NCBI GenBank assembly: GCA_963693365.1
Contig: CAVNZM010000010.1
Location: 2,666,001-2,730,000 of the forward strand
Length of the DNA stretch: 64,000 nt
Origin: Amoebidium appalachense
Taxonomy: Eukaryota > Ichthyosporea
Direction of reading: 5' to 3'
A program made the translations under genes and the position numbers. The stretch's first letter is position 1. Each line of letters starts with the position of its first letter. Positions 1 through 14,031 of the stretch are shown here, in pieces. Below the pieces are notes generated by a model. It saw only the letters and a list, made by a program, of their open reading frames with translations, had not been told where the DNA came from and ran no database searches.

Positions 1-66
<66 letters not shown>
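1..66. repeat. (AC)n microsatellite at the left edge
   Basis: Uninterrupted AC dinucleotides fill the first 66 bases. On the minus strand this is a (GT)n tract that begins 4 nt inside the intron of the neighbouring gene, directly after the splice donor at 70-69. Confidence 0.98.
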
Positions 67-68
<2 letters not shown>

Positions 69-70
69 AC

Positions 71-2065
71 CTGGTACTTCTCAATGATGGCCTGCATCAT
101 CCCGACCGGTCGGCTAGCCTCGGCACTTTCCTGCTGTGACCACCCCAAGGTAAGCACGTGAGCAATCCAGGCAGCAGGGGGGCAGTGGCTGGCTTCACCC
201 AGGGACACAAAGTAGATTATATAACCATACGTAAGCAATTATAGGCAAGGTAGCAATGTCTGGCTTGAACCAGGAACACAAAGTAGACCATATAATCCAC
301 GTGAGCAACCCACAAAGGGTGGCAATGGCTAAATTCAACAGGGACACAACAGTGGGACATATAACCCACATATGCGAAATCCAGGCGGGGTGGGGACACA
401 AGAATGGAACGGATAGTCCACACGCGCACAACCCAGGCAGGGTGGCAATGGCTGGCTGGCTTCAGGCAGGGACACCATAACACGTGAATACCTGCTGCAC
501 GGGGGTGTCTATCAGCTCCATGAGGGAGAAGTCTCTAGCCTGCTCCATGGTCAGCACCAGCCTTATGGTCCTGTCCCACTGCAGCAGCTGCAGCTGCCGG
601 CCCAGCTCAGCCCCGTGGCGTGGGGGGCTGGCCTCTCTCCTCCTCCTCCTCTTCTTGGGGGCCTGGCCTGCCGTGGGCACCAGCAGGCGCTCGTCGTCAC
701 TGTTGCCCTCATCCGTCCCACCTGCACAGAAAAACTGCTCAGACACTAGGACCTTGCATTTGCAAAAGAAGAAAAAAAAAAGCATCTCCCCTCTACACTT
801 ACTAATTCATTTCCTGCTCTTTTCTCTCTATCTTGCCTCCGGCCCCTTCCCCCTTTCCATCACCCTAGACTTCTTTGTCCCTGTTTCCACACCTCCGGAG
901 CCCATTAGTCCCTTGAATCTGACCTCCTCCCTCCTCAACCCCCCCCCCCCCCCTTCCCAACTCCTCCAAACCAAAAAGGGACAACAAAAAAGAGAAAAGA
1001 AAAGAAGAAAAAAGAAAAAGACGAGCATGGAACTACCAGTTCCCTCCTCTAGTGAAGTTCTGCAGCCTTGCTCCTGTATCTAGGACATACGCCTTCCTTC
1101 ACAAAATAGGCCCATGCCTTCCCCCCCCCCCCCCCCCCGGGCATCCATACTACCTCCCTTGCCCCCCACACCTTCATTCATTGCCCGCCAACATACGGGC
1201 ACATAAATCCCACATCCACAAGCATCCAATACAGATGCAGACAAAAGTACACGTGAAAACAAACACACACAGGCCTTTACACCCTCCCCCCCCCCCTCCC
1301 TCCCCGGTCCAAACCCCATCCCTCCTTCCCCCAGACCATTCACATACCCTTACATCTTACGAAATACCTGCATGGTCATTGCAGCCCCCCCCCACCCCAC
1401 CCCACACGCATAACCCACACAAACAGGTGGGAAGTGGCCCTGTATGCTCAAGAATGACCAGCAACCCCAGTCTTCCTTTCAAACACTTGTGCCCTAACCC
1501 CATCCACCCATGCGGCCAGTAACGAATGCAAACAACACCTGAGCTTGACTTAGAAGTCATCCTTTACACCACTTTCCCTTCCCGTTCTCTCCCACAGGTC
1601 CTACATATGGCAATCCACCTTCCTAACTTTCCCGACTCCCCCTCAAGAATCAACCAAGCTCAACCGTGAGGCCCGTCACAACACACAAGCTGGACCCCCC
1701 CCCCCCCCCCCCCCTCCTCCCCCCCCCTCCCCCTACACACCCCCTCCCTCCTCCTCCTCCCTCCCCCTGCCGTCCCCTCCCTTTCGTGTACAACAGTGCA
1801 TTTCATGTCAGTTGTTAAGCCCTTTAGGCTTATACATTTCAAACGCAGACCAGTGCCTCCCTATTCCATAGTAAGCACAACATCCTGGCCAAACGAACGA
1901 AAATGAACAGCGCCGCCAATCCCTCGTGCACAACCCATATGAAAGTAAACAACCAGACAACATGATCAGAGACCAGCAAGGACATGAGCCAGAGGACAAC
2001 TTACTGTCACCATTGCTGTCATCGTCCCCGCTCCCGGCTGTAGGATCTTCCTCCTTGTCTGACAT
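71..2065 (-). CDS. Unrecognised protein with acidic N-terminus and basic NLS-like stretch, 5' part only
   Basis: Three exons join in phase: 2065-2005, 721-492 and 133-71, each with a GT donor (GTAAGT, GTATTC, GTACGT) and an AG acceptor. The gene continues past the left edge. The start ATG at 2065 opens an acidic segment (MSDKEEDP, then GSGDDDSNGD). Exon 2 continues acidic and then has a run K-K-R-R-R-R-R, which looks like a nuclear localisation signal, followed by an amphipathic, probably helical stretch (LQLLQWDRTIRLVLTMEQAR). Exon 3 ends AIIEKYQ. The first intron is 1.28 kb and full of C runs and pyrimidine tracts. I do not recognise the family. A nuclear protein is the likeliest reading from composition, which is inference. 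Confidence 0.7.
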
Positions 2066-2285
2066 GTTCAGCAACTATGCCTGCCTGTGTTCAAGCTGAA
2101 GTAAGCACTTCACATACCGGGCTGATTCATAGAAACCGCCCAGCGTCTATCCAGCCTATCAGAGCTGCTCTAAACATACCTGCTTGGAGCTGGATGCCTA
2201 ACGGCCCCATCAAGGCACTACAGCACACAAGTACCACAACTATGATATGTCCACTGTAAATCCTGGGGGCAGAATTCTAACCCGT

Positions 2286-2319
<34 letters not shown>

Positions 2320-3959
2320 TATTCGAGTGGGGTGAACGGAAGAGTTAAAGAGTAATCTGCACCGCAAAGAGATTGGAAATGACGAGAACCCAGTAGGAAA
2401 TGGGTGGGAAAAGAGGTGATAGCACTCAAGGGGTGGAAGGATATGTTCACAAGAAAAGCTAATACGATACGTATCTGGTAGCCAGAAGCGATGCAGGATG
2501 GTAGGTTGCATAAAAGATGTACTAAATTGATATCGGTTGAAGATTGCAGGAGGGTAGCATCGAGAAGCAAACTACCAAGTGCGGGGCACCGTCCACACTT
2601 GCCCAATAACTGCTAGCAAGGGAGCAAGGGAGAAAAAAAAAGGGGGAGGGGGGGGGGGGGGGGGGGGGGGAGGGAGAGTGAGAGAGAAGCAAAAAGGGGA
2701 GGGGAGGGAGGGGGGGACAGAGAGAGAGAGCCTGAAAAAATTGCAGAAAGAGAGAGGGGGATGGGGGGAGGTGGGGTTGGGCATTGCCCAACCCTCCTTC
2801 CCCCGGGAGGAAAATATCTGTGTCTTCGCCTGCTCTGCTAGCCTTCTTGCCTTCCTAAACGTGCGTGCACGAACCTCAAACATGATCTATTCTTTGGACT
2901 GAGGCAGATTGCATGGCAGAAACGTGGAGCACCCCCCTCCCCTAAATGGTGTTGAATGTGCCTGTTGCTGCAACCACGACCTCTCTCAGCCCAAAATCTA
3001 AAACCTTTAGGTTACTCCTCGCGCTTCCGGTCTGTGCTCCAAATGATCTCCGCTTCTCCGTTTGGCAACTACACACAAAGAAACCTAGAACATCAGAATG
3101 CCCGACAAGGAGATCTAAAGGGACATATTAGCTCGATGCTCCTGCAGAGAAATGAGTAGACGGTTGACAGCGGAAACACTGCTTACCTGTACCGTCCAGC
3201 TGGGTAGGGCATAAGAAACACCCGTTGTAGGAGTAATAGCCGCTACGGGCTCCCTTGTGACTACTCTACAAGCAGCTCTCGAAGTGTGCCTCCCACGACA
3301 ACTAAAACCGGAACATCTCTAGCTGTAAACCCCTGAGCTAACACTCTGGCTATCATGGCCACACTCGAGGTTATTTACAGGAAATACGTAAAACATGGCC
3401 CTTCCAGCTGCTAAAGTTTCGCCTCAGCTGACACCTGCAGACCTGTGAGCCTTGCCCAGCTCCCAGATTTGCGCCCAGGAGGTGATTCCCGCCAAAACGC
3501 AGAGTCAGCCAATGAAAGCGCGACGTTGCTGATAGGACAAATGAGCACTATTACCATATATGGTGCTTATTGGATGTGTATGATTGGTTATTTGTGTACC
3601 AACCGTGAGCCAGTTGCTTTTCGTGTAAAGTTTGCAACCATTTGGCATTGAACTTTAGTTCACCGTGAGTGCAATAATCCCCACCCACTAGCACTTACGT
3701 TATAGTGGTTTACACTTATGTTATGTTGGGGTCGTTCTTTCAGGCAGTGTCATATTGCCGCTTTTTCCGCCTCTGAGTAACCGTATAACGCCATCCCGTG
3801 GGTAGACGTCTGTCCATCGTCTGGCAAGCGCACCTCCTGAAGGCCCCACATTTGTGTCTTTCAACTATGTTTACACTGGGTTCAGCCTAGATCTCTGTCT
3901 GCAGCTGTATAGTAGCTGTTTGAGCCAGCCTCAGGCAAGGCGCCAGCTGCGTGGATAGT
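2066..3959. other. Intergenic region between divergent genes
   Basis: No coding exon is visible. It holds a G run of about 33 nt (2286-2318), a second G-rich block (2640-2720) and then ordinary-looking DNA. At 3481-3600 lie an E2F-like TTCCCGCCAAAA (3486-3497), a CCAAT box (3509-3513) and reversed CCAAT boxes near 3569 and 3583. This stretch probably serves as promoter for the gene starting at 3960, for the one starting at 2065, or for both. Confidence 0.6.
3486..3590. promoter_or_regulatory. Candidate promoter: E2F-like site and CCAAT boxes
   Basis: TTCCCGCCAAAA at 3486-3497 fits the E2F core TTSSCGC. CCAAT at 3509-3513 and ATTGG near 3569 and 3583 fit NF-Y-type boxes. The cluster is about 370-470 bp upstream of the TEX2-like start codon. 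The assignment is from motif matches only. Confidence 0.35.
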
Positions 3960-4364
3960 ATGGCGGGCGGGACAAACCGGTGGATTGCCAGCGTGGCGCT
4001 GGTGTTTTTGTTTTTCCTCGGTGCCGTGCCGTCGTTTGTCTTCGGGTAAGTGTTCCTTGCAACACCCAAACAGCTTGAATGACTAGGCTAAGGGCTTACG
4101 TTTTGGCCGGAAAGTTTCGAATACTGTTCGTGTTTGTACGTACCATTCTACAGCATAAGTCTGTACAATTCAGGAACTCTTCCATGTGTGCCTGTCATGA
4201 TGATAGGATCACGCACAGCGCTTGCCATCTCACGCACACACTCGCTCACGCAACTGCGTACGTACAGACACAAATACACACGTGTGGCAATGTGCAAAGG
4301 AAAACACACACATAAGCCTCCCCCCCCCGTCCCATCCTTCACCCCCCCAACCCCCCGAACACAC

Positions 4365-4453
<89 letters not shown>

Positions 4454-5667
4454 CCGTTATGTACCCGTACACGCCTCAGATCCCTTCCATCCCCCTCCCC
4501 CCTCCCCCACCTCTCCCCTACCCTTCCCTCTCTCCGCGCGCGGGCTGGCACACACATACGTCTGCGTACGCGCTACCCGCGCAGGCACACGTTCAAGAAC
4601 GCAAGATTAGACGCCTAAGATATATCCACACGCAGACCTGGATCCACAAATATGCGGGCTGGGTTTACCGCCATCTTTTTGCGATGTTGAAATGTCCATG
4701 TTGTCTTGTGCTTGCTGTGCACAGGTCAGGATCCTTATTGGCATGCATATATGAGAAACGAAGCGCAGACTGTTCCCCCCCCCCCCCCCCCCCTCCCCCC
4801 ACGTCACGTTCGCATGCGAAAAACCACCCCTTGACATGCAAGCAAAGGTACACGGACGTGCACCCGCTTCCGCATGCACATGCAACCGTACGCCCCTCCC
4901 CTTCCCCCACTCCCCCGCCACCCCCCTCCCTTCCAAACCTCTCCCTTTCCCTTGCCTCTTGCTTACCACAGCAACCTGGGTGTGGCAGTTCTCCCGGCTC
5001 TTGCTTTTTGCTACTTGCTCGCATAACTATCTCTCCTCGTTTCCAGTCAATATGGGCAAAGCACCCACATCTAGACAAAGTGCCTTTCTGAGTTGGTGTG
5101 CGTGGGAGGTGATGGGTCGAAATGAGGGTACGATTGGCCTTCTTGAAGATGGGTAGTGTTTATGTTGGTATTTATGTTGAGTTATTGGAGTGTTGTGTCT
5201 TTGTTCGTTAAGTCACAGTGTGTAACCTTGTTTGAGGTGGTGCTTCATACTGTATAATACTTCACCCCTCCCCCCCCCCCCCCCTCCCCCTCTCCCCCAA
5301 CACCCCCACCCCCTCTCCCCACTCCCAAGCACCACCCCTCTCTCCCTTCCCCTTTTCCCTTCACCCACTTTTTTTTTGCACTTACATAAACACAACAAGA
5401 CCCACACTCAACCACCTAGGCCCCACTAACCACATCTTGCCACTCTGCAGCATATGTGTAGGGGCAGGGCTTGTGCTGGCTGGGCAGGTGCTTTACGGCA
5501 AGGTCACGGAGGAGAGGCTCCAGAAGCGGCCAACACCTCCCGGTGATGGAACTATTGAGGATGCGGCCTTCCCAACAAACACCCCGTTGGGTGAAGGTAT
5601 GCCTCTCTGATATGGCCACGTTATTACATAACAAATGGGCGCCTTCTTTTCTTGCTGGGTTTCGAAG

Positions 5668-5760
<93 letters not shown>

Positions 5761-6231
5761 GCGGCGAGGGGGGGGGGGGAGGGGGGGGTCTTGTACGTGA
5801 GCACGATGAGGTGTTGGCATGGTGTTCAGTGTGCTATCAACACGGAAACACAGCACCACAATGGTTATGCACATAACGGGCACAAGCAGAAGGACAGAAC
5901 ATAAGGGCTGTGGTTGCACCAGGGTCCTTGTTCTTGAAAATTGCCGGGGCCTTGGTGTAGAACGACATACCCCCTCCCATGCCCAGGCTGCCCGTAGTGA
6001 GTGTATGTGTGTGTGTGCGGTCAAATAGAATGTACACCCAAGGAATACGTGGCTTATGGTGCGTCTCTGCAGGCATCGAGACGCAGAAGGATGGGTGGAT
6101 AATTGTTGCCTTTGACTGGAACCCAAATCTCAAGTTCACCCTGGACTTTCCAAGCGATGGCCGAGAATGTCTGGTCAGGGGGGCATGTAAGTTTGTTAAA
6201 CTGCTGGCACAATCCACTGCCCCCCCTCCCC

Positions 6232-6262
<31 letters not shown>

Positions 6263-8500
6263 ACACACACACCAGGTCCGCTTTGCTCACAACCAAGCTT
6301 TACACTCCCCACTTTTTTTTTCCTGGCTCCTTCTAACAGCCCCCCCCCCCCCCCCCCTCCCCCCCTCCCCCTCCCCCCCCCCCCCCCCCCCCCAATAAAT
6401 ATACATACTACATACATATATATAGTGAACAAATAATATAAGTGAAAAGAAAAGAAAAGGCCCCAATCAACAATCAATCACCACTGCACCCCGTAATACA
6501 TTATCCAGTCAATGAGCCTTACGGTGCACCCCCCGCCCCCCCCCGGGGCATGACTTGTGTCTATGCCTGTCTGCTTGTCATGCCTACTTACCCCACACCC
6601 CTAGCATGCGCATGCGTGAGCCCCGCATGCTGACAAAGGATGTGATAGTCGACATCGACCTCAAAGGCACCACCGTGAGCCTGGTAGGTGTCCCCTGCAT
6701 CTGCCTCCCCCCCCCCCCTCCCCCCCCCCCATCTTCCCCCCCTCCTCCTCCTCCCCCCCCCCCCCCCCCCTCTTCCCCCCGTGCTCCTTCCCCCCCCTCC
6801 TCCCCCTCCTCCCCCCTCCCCCCCTTTCCACCCCAGCCGTTAGGTGTTCCCTCTGTTACCAGGAAGGTGTGCAGGAACATTGAAGCAAGCGCACGTAGGC
6901 ACTTGTTCAGTCGCCACTGTCACATGAAGGCAATTTCACTTGTCATGTGCCCTAATGCACGTGCAGTCACGTGCCCTAATGCACGTGCAGTCACGTGCCC
7001 TAATGCACGTGCAGTCATGTGCCCTAATGCACGTGCAGTCACGTGCCGTAATGCACGTGCAGTCACGTGCCCTAATGCACGTGCAGGCTGTGGGGCTGTT
7101 TGTTCTGAGGGGGTTGGGTGCAGGTGCCGGACAACCTGAGCAAGGGCAGCATGTGGGCCACCAAGTCGCCCATCCTGCTGGAGTGCAAGGACAGGGCCCT
7201 GCTGGCCAACCGCCACCGCATCTTCATCTTTGCCTACACACGCAGGGACAAGGTGCATGCAGTGCGGATTGCCTGGGGTGGTGCACGTGGCAGGGGGATG
7301 GTGGGGGGGTTATGCTGGGTTGTGCACGTGACAAGGGAGGGGGGGAGAGTGGGGTATGCCGGGTGGTGTACGTGGCAGGGAGGGGGGGGGGGGGTATGCT
7401 GGGTTGTGCACGTGCATGGCAGTGCGGATGCAACATCGTTCAAATATGGCTTATGCACCTTCAAGTTGGTGTTTACTGGGTTGTGCACCTGCATGTTGGT
7501 TCTGGGTGTTTAGGTTGTTTAAGCATTATATATAATAGATATATACACATACATACATACATACATATATTGTTTTGCAGATGGTGGTGCAGTGTGCTGA
7601 CGGGCATATGCACAGGAGCAATGGTTCTATGCGCTGCGTGACGGTGCGCTGTACTGGCACCTGCCCACCCGCACCCTGCTGGCCAGGCACCAGGCTGAGT
7701 TCCAGCGCTACATGGCCCACCTGCAGGCCACTGTGCGCCACAGGCTGGTCCGTGCCCTGCCCTGCTAGTTTTGTTCATTATTTATTTGTTTATTTAATTA
7801 TTAGACATGTTTTACCATAACACATTTTGTTTCGAATATAATAAGTATATCGCTGACCTGCCTAATCTGGTAAAATCGCAAAAAAGATATTCGAAATCGA
7901 TATACTTTCGAATATCGTTCATATGAAAGGGCCAAAAGATATTCGACAGTAGTATAGTATATCTTTTGGTAAGATCGAATTTGATTGGACGCGAACGCAT
8001 CGATTGCGCACCATGGTCTGGTCGGCTGTTCGTGCAATCCTGCGATATACTTATTATATACTAAACAAAAAGTGGTACGGTAAAATCGACCACATCAAAT
8101 AGTATATGATAAGTATATCAAGATATACTTCTTATATTCGAAACAAAATGTGTTATGGTAAAATATGTCTAATAAGCTCGATATACTTATTATATACTAT
8201 TTGATGTGGTCGATTTTACCATACCACTTTTTGTTTAGTATATAATAATAAGTATATCGCAGGATCGCACGAACAGCCGACCCGACCATGGTGCGCAATC
8301 GATGCATTCGCGTCCAATCAAATTCGATCTTACCAAAAGATATACTATACTACCGTCGAATATCTTTTGGCCCTTTCATATGAACGATATTCTAAAGTAT
8401 ATCGATTTCGAATATCTTCTTCGCGATTTTACCAGATTTGGCAAGTCGGCGATATACTTATCATATTCGAAACAAAATGTGTTATGGTAAAACATGTCTA

Positions 8501-8532
<32 letters not shown>

Positions 8533-9762
8533 GTTTTGCGGGGAGGAATGGTGGGGGGGGGGGGGGGGGGGGGGGGGGGGAGGGGGAGGTGTCAGGTTTT
8601 ATAGGAACTGAGGACCTAAGCTCGTGTATAAATAACACAACGCTATAATAATATACAAGCAATCAATCGACCATGTAGATATGCTGGCATGTATAGCACC
8701 AAGCACCCTGCAGTATCCCCTGCTGGGTGCATATGACTGATGGGTTTATTGCTGTGCAGAAACACAGGGCCGAAGCGCACGATGAGCACCCTGCATCACA
8801 ACCCGGTGAGGGGGGCCAGGGGGCAGACCAGCATGGGACACCTGCAGAGGAACAGAGAGAAAAGAAGGTCTGTGGCCGTTTTTGTGGTTGGTTTTTGCAT
8901 TGACCATAGTCATGTTCTCTCATTGGCCATGGTGTGTGATGCTCAAGTGAACGCAAAACAGCCTGGCTATGGAACGTACGGGTCTGCATGGCGGGCACGG
9001 TGGGAGACAGGTAGTGGTTCGTGGTCACGAGGGTGCAGGCTGCAGAAGTTTTGATGGTTGAAACAATACAAATAAAGCAGTGAGGTAAAGATGAAGAGAT
9101 CAAGGTGAGGGTACATCGTGTGCTCACTCAGTGGTGTGTTGCACTCGGCAGCATCGCCTGCCCCCCCATCACCACAAACCACGGCCAACCAGTCACAGGC
9201 GCATGGGGGCCGATGGGGGTTTACTGCGGTATGTGCTTACCTTAATGAGGTGTGGGTTGGATGACAGTCGTTGCATCATGGTAGATGGGTGAAGGCTGCA
9301 CACTGCCATGGGGTCGTTTGTGCATGTGCACCTGCATGGGTGGAACACGGAGAAAGGCTATAACACCTTGTGTCGAGGGGTTGGCTTTACTTGATCTGGT
9401 CTGTGGCATGCACATACATGCTCACACACAAACTCTACCCCCCCCCCCCCACACACACACACACACACACATGCACACAAACACACTACACAGTCCACCT
9501 GGGGGCAACGGCGGACATCCGGGTCTGCACCAACACCCACGCCAGGTACCCCACAGCCGTCTGTGGCCAGCCTGACACCCAGCGGGCCTGCATCCCCTCA
9601 GCCACAGCAGGTGGGTTCCCATTGGTTGTTGTTTACGGATTTACGGGCGGAAACCCACTCCTCGTATTTGCACATCCAAATGCACCATCGTAACCTACAC
9701 AGACACTCTGAAAGATATATGATTAAGGTAACACACACATACACACATATGCACTCGCGTGC

Positions 9763-9806
<44 letters not shown>

Positions 9807-11201
9807 GCACATATGCATTCGTGCGCGAGCACACACACACACACACACACACACTCACTCACTCACTCACTCACTCACTCACTCACTCACTCACTCACTC
9901 ACTCACACACACACACCACCTACTTACCACATGCACACACACAGACCACACGGTCATGGTGGGCGCCATTCCGATCGCAAAACAGCATCCCAACAGCCGT
10001 TGCAGCCAGTGAGTCTCCATCCAATGGGCTCACACGCAGCACCAGTGCCAGTGCTCTGCCCACCCAACCCCCCGACCGCAGCCCAAGGGTACCCACCTCC
10101 CTCACCCCCCAGCCTCCTTCGCCACCCCCGGGGTCACCCTCCAGCTCTCTGCACCTGGAGGCCACGCAGCAGGCCATACCCAGCCTACCGCAGCAGTCGC
10201 CGGAGCAGCCAGCCAATAGCGGCCGCCTAAGGGACTCTCTGCGTGGGCTGTGGCGCAGGGGCCTTGACTACAGCAACCAGGGCGCAGACCAGCCCGGCAC
10301 GCCCACCTCCCTGCCACTGTCCCCCCCTGCCTCCAGACCCCCAGCACCCCCACCTGCCCGGCCCCCGGCCTACCGGGCCAGCCTCGAGGCTGTGCCTAGT
10401 GGTTCACCACCCCTAAGCCCCCAACCCAACGGCACTGCAGGCTCCCCAGGCCCAGACATGCATGTTTCCCCTGGGCCCATCTCTGGGGACGGGCCTGGGG
10501 CGCCGCCACCAAGGCCACCCACGGGACCTAGACGGCAGCCCACCGTGAGCATACCCAGTACCGACCCACCCGGCCAGCAAACACAGCCAACACAGCCGGC
10601 CACAGGGGGTGAGAGTGCTGGTGTGGCCCCTCCCAGACCCCCCAGCACCCCCTACCATGGGCCCTGCTGCACCACAGCAAGATAATGCCGTGCCTGTGCC
10701 TGTGTCTCCCACCTCCCCTGACCAACCACCAGCGCACAACCACACAGAGCCCGGCAGGGTAGCACCCTTAGCTAAGCCCCAGTCAGCGGATGGCAGCCTA
10801 GGGGGCAGTGTGGGTGCTGTGGGTAGCACACAGGGCCTAGGTAGCATGTCGCACAGCCAGCTGCCTGGCCCAGCTAGCCTGGCCCCGGCCCCAGAGGTGG
10901 CCTCACCTAGACCAGCCAGCCAGCCCCTACAGCCCCCCTCCAGCGGCAGTTTGGCTGCATCCCAGCCCAGTAGCACAAAGGGTCACTTGGCCAAGCATGA
11001 TGGAGCCACCAAGAAAACGGGGGAGAAGGTGGGTGGGGATGGTGAGGCAGGGTCAATAAAGGAGCATGAGAGGAAGCGCAACAGAGGGCTGCGGAACTCA
11101 CGGCAGCTGAGCGACCTGCGGGCACTTGCATTCTTTAACATGATGTGGGGGCGCATGTTCTGGGACATGCATCTGGACCAGCATAGGGTCGAGCGCTGGA
11201 G

Positions 11202-11232
<31 letters not shown>

Positions 11233-11335
11233 TCTGTGTGTGTCTGTGTCTGTGGGTGTGGGTGTGGGTGTATGTGTGTTTGTGCGTCCGTGTATGGGGG
11301 TGTTTTTTTTTTTAAGTGTGTGAGCGTGTGCGTGT

Positions 11336-11388
<53 letters not shown>

Positions 11389-11540
11389 AGGGGGAGGGGG
11401 GTGGGGGGAGTGTTAGTCTGTTTGGTCAGTGATGGTGGTTTTGTGTGCACTGGTGGTTGGACCAGCTGCACCTGAAAAAGAGACTGAGTAATGGGAGGTA
11501 GGGGAGGCATGTGGAGGAAAGGAGGAGTGAGGTTTTTTTT

Positions 11541-11595
<55 letters not shown>

Positions 11596-13938
11596 TTTGA
11601 AGCGCCTACCCACGTGCATGTGCGAGCAGGAAGAAGCTGGAGGTGTCTCTGGAAAAGGCCCGCAGGCCATCGTTCATCTCCCGCATAGCGGTCAAGGACT
11701 TCAGGCTGGGCAACAACCCCCCGATCATAGAGGTAACACCACAACACACCCACACACCCAACCCCCCGATCATAGAGGTAACACCACAACACACCCACAC
11801 ACCCAACCCCCCGATCATAGAGGTAACACCACAACACACCCACACACCCAACCCCCCGATCATAGAGGTAACACCACAACACACCCACACACCCAACCCC
11901 CCGATCATAGAGGTAACACCACAACACACCCACACACCCAACCCCCCGATCATAGAGGTAACACCACAACACACCCACACACCCAACCCCCCGATCATAG
12001 AGGTAACACCACAACACACCCACACACCCAACCCCCCGATCATAGAGGTAACACCACAACACACCCACACACCCAACCCCCCGATCATAGAGGTAACACC
12101 ACAACACACCCACACACCCAACCCCCCGATCATAGAGGTAACACCACAACACACCCACACACCCAACCCCCCGATCATAGAGGTAACACCACAACACACC
12201 CACACACCCAACCCCCCGATCATAGAGGTAACACCACAACACACCCACACACCCAACCCCCCGATCATAGAGGTAACACCACAACACACCCACACACCCA
12301 ACCCCCCGATCATAGAGGTAACACCACAACACACCCACACACCCAACCCCCCGATCATAGAGGTAACACCACAACACACCCACACACCCAACCCCCCGAT
12401 CATAGAGGTAACACCACAACACACCCACACACCCAACCCCCCGATCATAGAGGTAACACCACAACACACCCACACACCCAACCCCCCGATCATAGAGGTA
12501 ACACCACAACACACCCACACACCCAACCCCCCGATCATAGAGGTAACACCACAACACACCCACACACCCAACCCCCCGATCATAGAGGTAACACCACAAC
12601 ACACCCACACACCCAACCCCCCGATCATAGAGGTAACACCACAACACACCCACACACCCAACCCCCCGATCATAGAGGTAACACCACAACACACCCACAC
12701 ACCCAACCCCCCGATCATAGAGGTAACACCACAACACACCCACACACCCAACCCCCCGATCATAGAGGTAACACCACAACACACCCACACACCCAACCCC
12801 CCGATCATAGAGGTAACACCACAACACACCCACACACCCAACCCCCCGATCATAGAGGTAACACCACAACACACCCACACACCCAACCCCCCGATCATAG
12901 AGGTAACACCACAACACACCCACACACCCAACCCCCCGATCATAGAGGTAACACCACAACACACCCACACACCCAACCCCCCGATCATAGAGGTAACACC
13001 ACAACACACCCACACACCCAACCCCCCGATCATAGAGGTAACACCACAACACACCCACACACCCAACCCCCCGATCATAGAGGTAACACCACAACACACC
13101 CACACACCCAACCGCTCGTCTACCCACTCGCCACCGGCAACCTGTTCATCCCTCCTGCCCGGATCCTGGGCTCTCCCCATTATACTGATAACTGATATTG
13201 GGACATACAAGCTGAAGATTCCGATTGTCTTTGTCTCACTAAGAAATAAATTGAACATCATATCAGAAATACAACCCTTTTGGCTCTCCAACACACCAAG
13301 AACTGAAGGATTCAAGCAGAGCGTCATTTGACAATGTACACACACACACTGCCTTTTATCGCAACTGGGCAGGACAGCATGATGGCAGGTGTTACCCAAT
13401 TAGAATTAGCCAAGTATAGTACGCGGCATTTTTGGCAGATGGCTAGCCATAAAAAGTTTGTTTTGTCACCTTGCTGGCTAACCTTTTTGGCTGCAGCACT
13501 GCCTGCAGTAATATTATTTCTGCAAAACAATATAGTAAAAATCATAAGCTTTCAGGAAATATATGATTTACGACCAAATAACCGCTTTCTGAAGGTGATA
13601 ACATCGCTACAAATTCAGCCAGTCCGATATGCCATTATGCTGGGCTGGGCTGTCTTGTGCGGTGGTGCACGAGCTGGTACTGACGGGCCCAATCAGAGTA
13701 TCGACCGGGTGGCCTGCTTCCAGGAAGGCATCGTCTGCGAGTGCAAGGTGTGTAATAAGTGGGAGATTTGGGCAAGGGTGTGGTGATGTTGGGCTTGCAC
13801 GTGCATTGCGCGTGTGAGGCCAAAAAATGTTTTTTACGTTTTTCCTTTTTTTTTTTTTTTTTTTTTTTTTTGCGGCACAGGGCCACATGTGTGTGGGCTT
13901 GAGCCTGTCCTGCCAAGATGTGATGTGTGTAGGCGGGT

Positions 13939-14031
<93 letters not shown>

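Noticed and set aside
4134-4610. Frames rich in His-Thr, Cys-Val, Gly or Pro across the window
   Set aside because: These are translations of (CA)n, (GT)n, G or C tracts, with no domain and no splice logic.
6943-7086. CRISPR-like array
   Set aside because: The units are contiguous with no unique spacers, and the genome is eukaryotic.
7812-8490. A 62-residue frame present in both arms of the palindrome
   Set aside because: It exists twice only because the arms are inverted copies; it resembles no protein.
9150-9228. Possible extra TEX2-like exon (Ser/Pro-rich, donor GCG|GTATGT)
   Set aside because: Its acceptor phase does not fit the neighbouring exons, so it was left out of the model.
11597-13399. 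Open frames of 530-714 residues made of short repeats on both strands
   Set aside because: They are all translations of the 31-copy 45-bp array. Only the frame in phase with the SMP exon has any coding claim, and then only as read-through.
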